This document shows positions 42,826-50,218 of a stretch of 59,743 nt of DNA, one piece after another; positions within the stretch are counted from its first letter, which is position 1, and every line of letters starts with the position of its first letter. Below the pieces are notes generated by a model. That model searched no databases. It was given only the letters and a program-made list of their open reading frames with translations, and was not told the DNA's origin. This DNA comes from Anaerolineae bacterium (GTDB lineage: Bacteria > Chloroflexota > Anaerolineae > Aggregatilineales > Phototrophicaceae): contig JAJEBK010000006.1 in NCBI GenBank assembly GCA_022823945.1, positions 1 through 59,743 of the forward strand, given 5' to 3'. The translations under genes and the position numbers were made by a program.

Positions 42826-45436
42826 GCGCATCTACCTCATCAGCCACACCCACACGGATATCGGCTATACCGACCATCAAGACACAGTCTGCCGGCAGCA
42901 TCTCGGTTTCATCGACGCCGCCATTGAGCTGGGAGAAGCCACCGCCCATTACCCTCCCGAAGCGCAGTACAAGTGGACTTGCGAAGTCAGCTCCTTTGTC
43001 GAGCGCTACTTCCAGCAACGGCCGCCGCGCCAGGTCGACCGTTTCCTGGCTTTGCACAAACGCGGCCAGCTGGCTGTGGCCGGCATGCAATATCACTGGA
43101 CGCCCCTGCTTTCTGTTGCGGGCATGCTGCGCTCATTGCTGCCGGTGCGGCGTCTGCGCGATGACTATGGGCTGACTATCCGCTCCGCCATGCAATGCGA
43201 TGTCAACGGCGTCGCCTGGCTGTGGGCAGACCTGCTGCCGGCCATCGGCATCGACACACTGACCATGTCCATCAATATGCACCGCGGCGCGCGCCCCAGC
43301 CCCGACCTGAACGCTTTTTGGTGGCATGGTCCAGCTGGGGGCCGTCTGCTCACTTTCAATGGTCCGCATTATCTCTACGGCATCTTCCGCTATGGCTTGA
43401 GCGATATGAACTTCGTCGAAGAGCTGCTGCCGGCGCAGATCGCCCAGCTGGAAGCGCGCGACGATTACCCTTACGACTTCCTCTACGCCCAGATCACCCA
43501 TCCAGCCCGCGTTGACAACGGACCTCCCCTGGCGCATATGGCAGATTTCACGCGCGACTGGAATGCCGCGGGCCGCCAACCGCCAATCACCTTCACCACC
43601 ATTGACGGCTTCGCCCAGATGCTGCACGACGACTATGGCGAAACGCTCTGCGACTGGCGCGGCGACTGGGCAGACTGGTGGGCGGATGGAGTCGGTTCGT
43701 CTATCTATGAAACCAGCCTCAACCGCGAAACCGAGCAACTGCTGCCCATGCTGGACTTGCTGGCGACGCAAGTAGACCTTGCCGACCAGGCGCTCATTGA
43801 CGAAGCCTATCATCTGGTATCGCTATACGATGAACATACTTGGGGCGGTTTTGCCAGCATCCGCAGGCCGCATTCGCCATTTACGCGCGCCAGCTTCAAT
43901 CGCAAAGCCAGCTATGCCTATGGCGGCTATGGCTTGACGCACGAGCTGCTGGCAGAAGCGGGCCGCGCCCTGGCAATCAAAACGACTGGCGCAACGCCCG
44001 AAGGCCATGCCTGGCGGCGCTGGGGGCAGTACATCAGCGCCAACCCTGCCGATGCCCCCGACAATTATCATTACCTGGCGCTGAATCCCTGCGGCTGGGA
44101 GCGGACAATCCGCTATCCGCTGCCGCCGGATATGGGTGGTGCTGCGCCACATGGCATGCTGGAGCAATTTCTCATCGGCAACTACCGCGAAGACCCGCCC
44201 CTGCTGGCTGACGCCCCCGCCGACCAAATGCTGCAAGCCAGGCTGCCGGCATTCAGCTACGAGGTTATCGCGCCCTCGCGCATTGCAGCCCCAGCCGACA
44301 CCGCAATCGGCGCTGGCACTTTGGAGAATCGCTGGTATCGCCTGTGCATTGACCCAACAACTGGCGGCTTGTTGAGCTGGTACGACAAACAGCTGGAGCG
44401 CGAGCTGGTCGCTCAGGACGAAATCTGGGCTTTTGGGCAATACATCTATGAGTGGGTCGACCATCCCGATGACCGCCGCGCCATCTTCGCCCTGGATTTC
44501 GACCGCGAAGACTTCGGCATCCGTCATACCGATACGCCCTTCCGCCGCAGCGGTCCCACATCGGTCGAGATCCTGCCCGCGCAGAAATTGCCCGACCGTC
44601 TGGAAATCGAAGTCCGCCTGCGCGCCCGCGGAGCAAAAAGCATCTGCGCCCGCTTCAGCCTGCCCCATCATCAAAAGGCGCTTTGCCTGGAGATGCTCAT
44701 CGACAAAGAATTTGTCACCGCTGCCGAAGCCGTCTATGTGCCCTTCCCGCTCAACCTCCAGCAGCACACCTTTCACCTCGACCTGAATGGTGTGCCCTTG
44801 CAGCCCGAGCGCGAACAGCTGCCCGGTTCTTGTCGCGACTGGTATGGCATTCAGCGCTGGGCAGAGGCGGGCGATGCTGGCGCGTCGGCCACGCTTGTGC
44901 CCCTGGATTCGCCGCTGTTGCAGTTGGGCGGCATCACCACCGGGCGCTGGGCAGAAAAGCTGGATGCGCGGCGAGCCACGCTGGTTGCCTGGGCGCTGCA
45001 CAATCATTGGGATACCAACTTCAAAGCCAGCCAAGGGCAAGCCATCTTGCAGCGCTATCGCCTGACATCGGGCGCGAGATATGACTCGGCTGCCAGCACG
45101 CGCTTCGCCCTGGATGCCTGTTTGCCGCCGCTGCTGGTGCGGGTGCCGGGCGCGGAGTTGGGCAGGCGCGGCACTCTCATGCAGCCACAGCCACAGGGAC
45201 AATGCGAATTGCACATCAAACGCGCCGCCGATGGACGCGGGCTCATCGTGCAAGCCATGCATCTGGGCGGCGAGACAATCGAACAGCGGCTATGCTTCCC
45301 CGACCTGGAAATCGTCTCGGCCTGCCTCTGCGATCCGATCGAAAATGACGGCGCGCAACTGGATGTTGTCGCTGATGGCATTGCGCTAGAGGTGCCAGGA
45401 CGATCGGTAGCCTGCGCCAGAGTGATCCTCGGCTAG
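42812..45436 (+). CDS. GH38-like alpha-mannosidase-fold glycosidase
   Basis: 874 aa. The N-terminus IERIYLISHTHTDIGYTDHQ corresponds to the GH38 His-x-His/Asp zinc motif (usually H-S-H-x-D), at residues about 10-17. CDVNGVAWLWADLLPAIGI (around residue 128) matches the GH38 catalytic-Asp region. A helical middle domain (HTWGGFASIRRPHSPF) and a long all-beta C-terminal part follow, the normal layout of 800-1000-aa GH38 proteins. Wording is closer to the DUF5054 branch than to classical lysosomal-type mannosidases, so the substrate is unsure. There is no signal peptide. It overlaps hisN by 14 bp and probably rides on the his transcript. Confidence 0.75.
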   Translation: MPKIERIYLISHTHTDIGYTDHQDTVCRQHLGFIDAAIELGEATAHYPPEAQYKWTCEVSSFVERYFQQRPPRQVDRFLALHKRGQLAVAGMQYHWTPLLSVAGMLRSLLPVRRLRDDYGLTIRSAMQCDVNGVAWLWADLLPAIGIDTLTMSINMHRGARPSPDLNAFWWHGPAGGRLLTFNGPHYLYGIFRYGLSDMNFVEELLPAQIAQLEARDDYPYDFLYAQITHPARVDNGPPLAHMADFTRDWNAAGRQPPITFTTIDGFAQMLHDDYGETLCDWRGDWADWWADGVGSSIYETSLNRETEQLLPMLDLLATQVDLADQALIDEAYHLVSLYDEHTWGGFASIRRPHSPFTRASFNRKASYAYGGYGLTHELLAEAGRALAIKTTGATPEGHAWRRWGQYISANPADAPDNYHYLALNPCGWERTIRYPLPPDMGGAAPHGMLEQFLIGNYREDPPLLADAPADQMLQARLPAFSYEVIAPSRIAAPADTAIGAGTLENRWYRLCIDPTTGGLLSWYDKQLERELVAQDEIWAFGQYIYEWVDHPDDRRAIFALDFDREDFGIRHTDTPFRRSGPTSVEILPAQKLPDRLEIEVRLRARGAKSICARFSLPHHQKALCLEMLIDKEFVTAAEAVYVPFPLNLQQHTFHLDLNGVPLQPEREQLPGSCRDWYGIQRWAEAGDAGASATLVPLDSPLLQLGGITTGRWAEKLDARRATLVAWALHNHWDTNFKASQGQAILQRYRLTSGARYDSAASTRFALDACLPPLLVRVPGAELGRRGTLMQPQPQGQCELHIKRAADGRGLIVQAMHLGGETIEQRLCFPDLEIVSACLCDPIENDGAQLDVVADGIALEVPGRSVACARVILG

Positions 45437-45479
45437 ACACAAGCCCGCGCCATAATGAATATCCTTGCCTCAGTGAAAT

Positions 45480-45587
45480 CAATAAAGTATTGAGAATTTT
45501 TTGACACAGAGAACACAGAGAGCACAGAGGTATTTGTCACTCGGTGCACTCTTTCAACTCGGTGAACTCGGTGGTTCATTTTTTCTT
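45480..45587. repeat. Family D repeat, full copy (left member of inverted pair)
   Basis: Contains GACACAGAGAACACAGAG, GCACAGAGGTATTTGTCACT and CGGTGCACTCTTTCAACTCG, then GTGAACTCGGTGGTTCA. The reverse complement at 49005-49119 matches over about 100 bp with one 12-bp length difference. The similarity extends beyond the CACAGAG core into flanking AT-rich sequence. Confidence 0.85.
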
Positions 45588-45707
45588 TCATTACCTTATT
45601 GGTCTTACTTCTGTGGGCATACAAATTGTTGCCTTCACAAAAAAAGGCGACTCGGCGCGCTGCCATGTTACACTTGGGCAATTCGTATCAGCGGCAAGGA
45701 AACGTCT

Positions 45708-46715
45708 ATGAAGAGCTTTCGCGTTGCTATAATCGCGATACTGGTGTTTGCGTCTGTCGCCACGTTGGCAGAAAGCTACCAAATCCGCGTCAGATTTACC
45801 GTGCGGCTGCGCGCGTCCCACAGCGCGGACAGCCCGGTTGTGGCAAAGGCGCTGGCCGGCGATGTGCTGCAAGTCGTGGGCAGATTCAACCGCTGGCTGA
45901 AAATCGACCGAAATGGCAGCATAGTCTGGTTGGCCGATTGGGTGGACTACACCCGCCTGGATGGGCAGCAAGCGCCACCGTCCGCCGAAGCCGCTGCCAA
46001 TCAGCAGCAACCATCCGGCATCGACAACTGCTGCTTTGTGGACCGGCAATGCCAAAGCCAGCGCGATTGGGTCGACGGTTATTGGGCATACCAGCGCGCC
46101 GAATGCCCGGCGCCGCAGCAGCAAGTTCCAGCCGCGCCAACCAGCCGACACCCCATGAAGATAAATGGCTCTTTCCTTTTTTATGGCATCATAACGGAAG
46201 CGCTCGATGCCCTTCGCGACCGCGCGCCACAATGGTATGCCTATGTAACCAGCAACTTGCACACGGTCAATGAAAGCCTGCCAGGTGCCGGCAGCCATAG
46301 CGGCGGCGCGGGTGTCTGCGGCTTGCGGCCCTATAGCCTGAACCCGTACTTAGTGCATGAGTGGAATGTGTACAGCTATGTAGCTTCGCTCGTGCACTAC
46401 GCCTGCCATTCTGAATATCGCTATGCTGGACGACCGTACAATGGCTATACCAAGGTGAACGAAGAGGCAGATTGCGTTGCCAAAGACAATGCCGCGGTAG
46501 ACCTGGTCGCCGCGTCAAAACCAGCCGGCACCTTCGGTACTATGGTTGGCATATCCCATTGCGACGGCGACTTGACAAACTCTCACCATTGCCGATGGGT
46601 TCGCGAAAACTGCGAATGGGGACCCAACATGAAACTGCTGGCTTGCCCGGCTGTCGGTCTCGTCACCGAAACGCTTGAAGAGAGGCTTGATAGAGAGAGA
46701 AATCCTGGTTCTTAG
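45708..46715 (+). CDS. Secreted SH3-like protein with a zincin-like C-terminal domain
   Basis: 335 aa. Signal peptide MKSFRVAIIAILVFASVATLA precedes an SH3-like domain (RVRFTVRLRASHSADSPVVAKALAGDVLQVVGRFNRWLKI). A Q/P-rich linker with several Cys follows. The C-terminal domain has LVHEWNVYSYVASLVHYACHSEYRY, with HYACH like an H-x3-H zincin motif, and VNEEADCVAKDNAAVDLV with a following Glu. I infer a zinc-dependent peptidase-like fold but know no named family; it may be inactive. ATG 45708 has CAAGGA 8 nt upstream. It is the first gene inside the inverted family D pair. Confidence 0.6.
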   Translation: MKSFRVAIIAILVFASVATLAESYQIRVRFTVRLRASHSADSPVVAKALAGDVLQVVGRFNRWLKIDRNGSIVWLADWVDYTRLDGQQAPPSAEAAANQQQPSGIDNCCFVDRQCQSQRDWVDGYWAYQRAECPAPQQQVPAAPTSRHPMKINGSFLFYGIITEALDALRDRAPQWYAYVTSNLHTVNESLPGAGSHSGGAGVCGLRPYSLNPYLVHEWNVYSYVASLVHYACHSEYRYAGRPYNGYTKVNEEADCVAKDNAAVDLVAASKPAGTFGTMVGISHCDGDLTNSHHCRWVRENCEWGPNMKLLACPAVGLVTETLEERLDRERNPGS

Positions 46716-46751
46716 GCTTCGCCAGATAGCTGACAGGAAGGAAAACACATC

Positions 46752-47507
46752 ATGCTCACAGGCAAGACCGCAATCGTAACCGGCGCCGCCGGCGACCTGG
46801 GAAACGCCATGGCGCGGCAACTGGCGGAGCGCGGTGCCCATGTCGTCATGTGGGATATCGTCCCGCGGGCAGAGGCGGCCGAAGCCATAGAGCGCGTCCA
46901 GGCGCATGACGCCGCGGTCGCATACGCCGAAGTCGATGTCCGCGAGCGTATCGCCGTCGATGCAGCTATCGCCGACATGCCCCAAGTCGATATCGTCTGC
47001 TCCAACGCCGGCATCGTAGAAGCCCAGCCCTTCCTCGAGCTCAGCCAGGCCAACTGGCAGAACCACCTCGATATCAACCTGACCGGCTGCTTCAATGTCT
47101 GCCAGAGCGCAGCCCGCCGCATGGTCGCCGATGGCACAAAAGGGCGCATCATCTTGACATCCAGCTGGGTCGCGCAGATCCCCTGGCCCGAGATCACGGC
47201 TTACACCGTCAGCAAAGCGGGTGTCAACATGTTGGTGAAGCAGATGGCGCGCGAACTGGCGGCGCATGGCATCCTGGTCAACGCGGTGGCACCGGGCATC
47301 GTGGACGCAGGCCTGGCGGGAAGGCAATTGCGCGAAGAACCCCAATACGCCGCGCGAGTCGCCAAAGTCATCCCACTGGGCGCGCCCGGCACGCCCGAAG
47401 AAATCGCATCCGCCGTCGTCTACCTGGCCAGCCCGCAAACCAACTACATGACCGGCAGCATCCTGACCCTGGATGGCGGCTGCTCGCTCTTCCAATTCGA
47501 TGCCTGA
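46752..47507 (+). CDS. Short-chain dehydrogenase/reductase
   Basis: 251 aa, classical SDR. The Rossmann glycine motif in TGAAGDLGNAMA, the adenine-ring motif NAGIVEAQP, catalytic Ser in TSSWVAQ and Y-x-x-x-K in AYTVSKAGVN, and the C-terminal PEEIASAVVYLASPQTNYMTGSILTLDGG are all present. It oxidises or reduces an alcohol with NAD(P). GGAAGGA precedes ATG 46752. Its 3' end overlaps the PHP-like gene by 8 bp, so these two are an operon and probably share a substrate. Confidence 0.93.
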   Translation: MLTGKTAIVTGAAGDLGNAMARQLAERGAHVVMWDIVPRAEAAEAIERVQAHDAAVAYAEVDVRERIAVDAAIADMPQVDIVCSNAGIVEAQPFLELSQANWQNHLDINLTGCFNVCQSAARRMVADGTKGRIILTSSWVAQIPWPEITAYTVSKAGVNMLVKQMARELAAHGILVNAVAPGIVDAGLAGRQLREEPQYAARVAKVIPLGAPGTPEEIASAVVYLASPQTNYMTGSILTLDGGCSLFQFDA

Positions 47508-49035
47508 CTCCGCCTACGCCGATTTTCAGCTGTATTACGGCGATATCCACAACCACTGCAACCTGAGCTATGGCGCAGGCAGCCTGGCGGATGCGCTTCA
47601 CAACGCCCGCCTGCAGTTGGATTTCGCCAGTGTGACCTTGCACGGGCACTGGGACGATATGCCGCAAGACGATCCGCGACTTGGCTACCTGGTCGACTAT
47701 CATCGGCAGGGTTTCCAACGAGCGCGCGCAAGCTGGGCGGATTACTTGCAAGCCACAGACGCCGCCAACCGAGCTGGCGAATTCGTAACTTTCCCCAGCT
47801 TCGAGTGGCATTCCATGCGCTATGGCGACCACTGCATCCTGTTCCGCGATGTGGCCACGCCAGAGATCTTCCATGTCGCGCATGTAGAAGAACTCCGCCA
47901 GCGGCTGCGCAAACATCCTCACCCCAGCCTGCTCATCCCGCATCACATCGGCTATTTGCAGGGCTTCCGCGGCATCAACTGGGATGCGTATACAGCCGAG
48001 CTTTCGCCCGTGGTCGAGATCATGTCTTTTCATGGCGCAAGCGAATACAGCGCTGCCGAGCCAGCATACCTGCACGCCATGGGTCCGCGAGACCAGCGCA
48101 GCACAGCGCAATACGGGCTGGCGCAAGGACATGTCTTCGGATTCGTGGGCTCCAGCGATCATCACAGCGCCCACCCGGGCAGCTATGGATATGGGCAGGT
48201 GGCTGTCTGGGCGAAAAACCTGTCGCGAGCCGCTATCTGGGACGCGTTGCAAAATCGTCGCTGTTATGCCATCACGGGCGACCGCATGGCGCTGGCTTTT
48301 TCACTCAACAACCAGCCCATGGGCAGCGTGCTTCCTTTCACCCATGACCGCCAAATCAGCGTGGCTGTCGAAGGCGCTTCGGCGCTGGATAGCATAGAAG
48401 TCCTGCGCAACAACCGCGTCATCCATCGCGAATCGCCGCCGGTCGCCAAGCCCGATTTCCGCCTGCCGCTGAAAGTACGCCTGGAGATGGGCTGGGGCGA
48501 GCTGGAGACGCTGACCAATTGGGATGTCGACTTGCGCATCGTCGGTGGCGAATTGCTGGATATCGAGCCGCACCTGCGCGGGCACGATATCGGCATCCCC
48601 GTGATTGAAGACGCGACGCCCTGCGTACTCAGCCACCTGGATTATGCGGGCGGCAATCGAGTCCATCTGCGCACGCAAACGCCGCGCAACGCGACTGTCC
48701 GCAGCGCCGCCACACAAGCCATCACCCTGAGCGTGAACGCCAGCGAGAACACGCGAATCCAGGCGCGCATCAATGGAATCGACATCGACCTGCCCGTGCG
48801 CGAGTTGCTGCAAGGCGCGCGCAGCTTCTATACCAGCGGCTTTGTTTCGCCCAGCTTCGTCTTTCATCGCGCCCTGCCGAGAGCCGAATACACCCACAAT
48901 TTCACCATCAGCGACCGCGGCGCTGGCATGGGACGCGACTGGTATTATGCGCGCGTACGACAGCGCAATGGGCAGTGGGCGTGGGCATCGCCGATTTGGG
49001 TGGAAAAAACTGAACCACCGAGTACACCGAGTTGA
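47500..49035 (+). CDS. PHP/DUF3604-like metal-dependent hydrolase
   Basis: About 511 aa. The opening YYGDIHNHCNLSYGAGS is the metal-binding His-x-His of PHP-type and DUF3604 proteins. FPSFEWHSMRYGDHCILF, LLIPHHIGYLQGF, VEIMSFHGASEY and GFVGSSDHHSAHPGSYGYG carry further His/Asp ligands. The beta-rich C-terminal half is of unknown role. ATG 47500 lies inside the SDR 3' end. The last residues (TEPPSTPS) and the TGA derive from family D repeat sequence at 49005 onward, so the native terminus was probably near WASPIWVE. Likely a phosphoesterase or deacylase; substrate unknown. Confidence 0.8.
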   Translation: MPDSAYADFQLYYGDIHNHCNLSYGAGSLADALHNARLQLDFASVTLHGHWDDMPQDDPRLGYLVDYHRQGFQRARASWADYLQATDAANRAGEFVTFPSFEWHSMRYGDHCILFRDVATPEIFHVAHVEELRQRLRKHPHPSLLIPHHIGYLQGFRGINWDAYTAELSPVVEIMSFHGASEYSAAEPAYLHAMGPRDQRSTAQYGLAQGHVFGFVGSSDHHSAHPGSYGYGQVAVWAKNLSRAAIWDALQNRRCYAITGDRMALAFSLNNQPMGSVLPFTHDRQISVAVEGASALDSIEVLRNNRVIHRESPPVAKPDFRLPLKVRLEMGWGELETLTNWDVDLRIVGGELLDIEPHLRGHDIGIPVIEDATPCVLSHLDYAGGNRVHLRTQTPRNATVRSAATQAITLSVNASENTRIQARINGIDIDLPVRELLQGARSFYTSGFVSPSFVFHRALPRAEYTHNFTISDRGAGMGRDWYYARVRQRNGQWAWASPIWVEKTEPPSTPS

Positions 49036-49119
49036 AAGAGTGCACCGAGTGATTTATACCTCTGTGTTCTCAGTGCCCTCTGTGTTCTCTGTGTTGAAAA
49101 ATGTGCAGTATTTTGTTGG
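49005..49119. repeat. Family D repeat, full copy (right member of inverted pair)
   Basis: Reads TGAACCACCGAGTACACCGA, TTGAAAGAGTGCACCGAGTG and so on to TGTTCTCTGTGTTG. It is the inverse of 45480-45587. It supplies the stop codon of the PHP-like gene and ends before the convergent kinase gene. Confidence 0.85.
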
Positions 49120-49144
49120 CTTCCCATCCGTGCCTCTTTGACAA

Positions 49145-50047
49145 TCAGCCAACGAACTCCAGCATCGCCCGCACCTCAGCCAGTGGCGCGAGCGTCTGTG
49201 TTGTGCCCGCATATTTACAGCACACGCTGCCAGCCGCCACGCCCCAGCGCGCCGCTTCGGGCAGAGACAATCCAGCCAGCAAGCCATAGAGCAAGCCCGA
49301 CTTGAATATATCGCCAGCGCCGGTGGTATCGAGAGCGTCCACAGTTGGCGGCATGATGTGGCTGCGCGCGCCACCGGCATCGAATATCGTCACAGTCGCG
49401 CTGCTGTCCGTCACGATCACAGCGCAATCTCCCGCCTCGCCCAGCTGCACCGCCAGGTCCAGCGGATCAATGGCGGGCGCTTTGCTGAGCGATACAGCCG
49501 CCGACATCACCAAGACATCAACAAACGGCAGCAGAGCATGATCGGCGCGATAAATGTCGTTGACCAACACCGAAACGCCTCTTGCGCTCGCCAGCCGCGC
49601 CGCCTGCACACGCGGTTCGTCGGGACCAGACATATCCAGGTTGATCCAGTCTATGCCGTCCAGCATGGCGTCTGTAACCGCCGTCATGCGCATGTCGTCC
49701 AGCCAGTGCGAGATGAAGCTGCGCTCGCCATCGGGCAAGACCAGGCATTGGCAGCGGGGGGTGCGGTACCCTGCGTGTTCGGCGACAAAGCGCACATCCA
49801 GCAGCGGGTAGCGCGCAAAGACTTCGCGCACAGCCGCGCCCGGGGCGTCCGCGCCCAGGTCGTGCCCAGCCAGGCGAATCGGCAAGCCCCAATTTGCCAA
49901 CCACAAGGCGCTATTGGCGGCCGCGCCACCCACATTCTCAAATTCGTCGATCACCCAAGCGGACAATTCCCGCGTTGGCAAGCGATCCAAGGCGAGGTAG
50001 ATGTCGAGGTCAATTTCGCCATAGCAGAGGATGCGCGGAGGGTTCAT
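49145..50047 (-). CDS. PfkB-family carbohydrate/nucleoside kinase
   Basis: 300 aa. Ribokinase-type motifs are GGAAANSALWLANWGLPIRLAGHDLG near residue 39-64 and the catalytic DTTGAGDIFKSGLLYGLLAG near residue 238, which includes the Asp base. The start MNPPRILCYGEIDLDIYLALDRLP is at 50047. It phosphorylates a sugar, sugar acid or nucleoside; the family motif does not say which. It is convergent with the PHP-like gene and immediately upstream (on the map) of the ADP-ribosylglycohydrolase-fold gene on the same strand. Confidence 0.9.
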   Translation of the reverse strand: MNPPRILCYGEIDLDIYLALDRLPTRELSAWVIDEFENVGGAAANSALWLANWGLPIRLAGHDLGADAPGAAVREVFARYPLLDVRFVAEHAGYRTPRCQCLVLPDGERSFISHWLDDMRMTAVTDAMLDGIDWINLDMSGPDEPRVQAARLASARGVSVLVNDIYRADHALLPFVDVLVMSAAVSLSKAPAIDPLDLAVQLGEAGDCAVIVTDSSATVTIFDAGGARSHIMPPTVDALDTTGAGDIFKSGLLYGLLAGLSLPEAARWGVAAGSVCCKYAGTTQTLAPLAEVRAMLEFVG

Positions 50048-50166
50048 GGTTGCACCGTGATTTTGTCGGCTATGCGTCACGCGCAATATACTACAATAGT
50101 GCGCTGTAAAACTAAATTTTCTGCCACAAGCATCTGGAGTAGAGCAAATTTGAATTTCGGATAAAA

Positions 50167-50192
50167 AATGGGCGATACAAGTATCGCCCCTG
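50167..50192. repeat. Family C fragment
   Basis: AATGGGCGATACAAGTATCG followed by CCCCTG, a hairpin (GGGCGATAC/GTATCGCCC) about 26 bp before the stop codon of the next gene. It may serve as a transcription-end stem, but no T-run follows. Confidence 0.55.
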
Positions 50193-50218
50193 CAAGCATA
50201 CCTCGTCGGAGACGGGGA

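Noticed and set aside
43823..45262. 479-aa minus-strand frame opposite the GH38-like gene
   Set aside because: No domain or ribosome binding site; sense-strand protein is convincing over its full length.
45455..45512. Possible rho-independent terminator after the GH38-like gene (CTCAGT...ATTGAG then TTTTTT)
   Set aside because: The stem is only six pairs with a G-T wobble and a 14-base loop, and related sequence occurs in the other family D copy, so it is probably part of the repeat flank.
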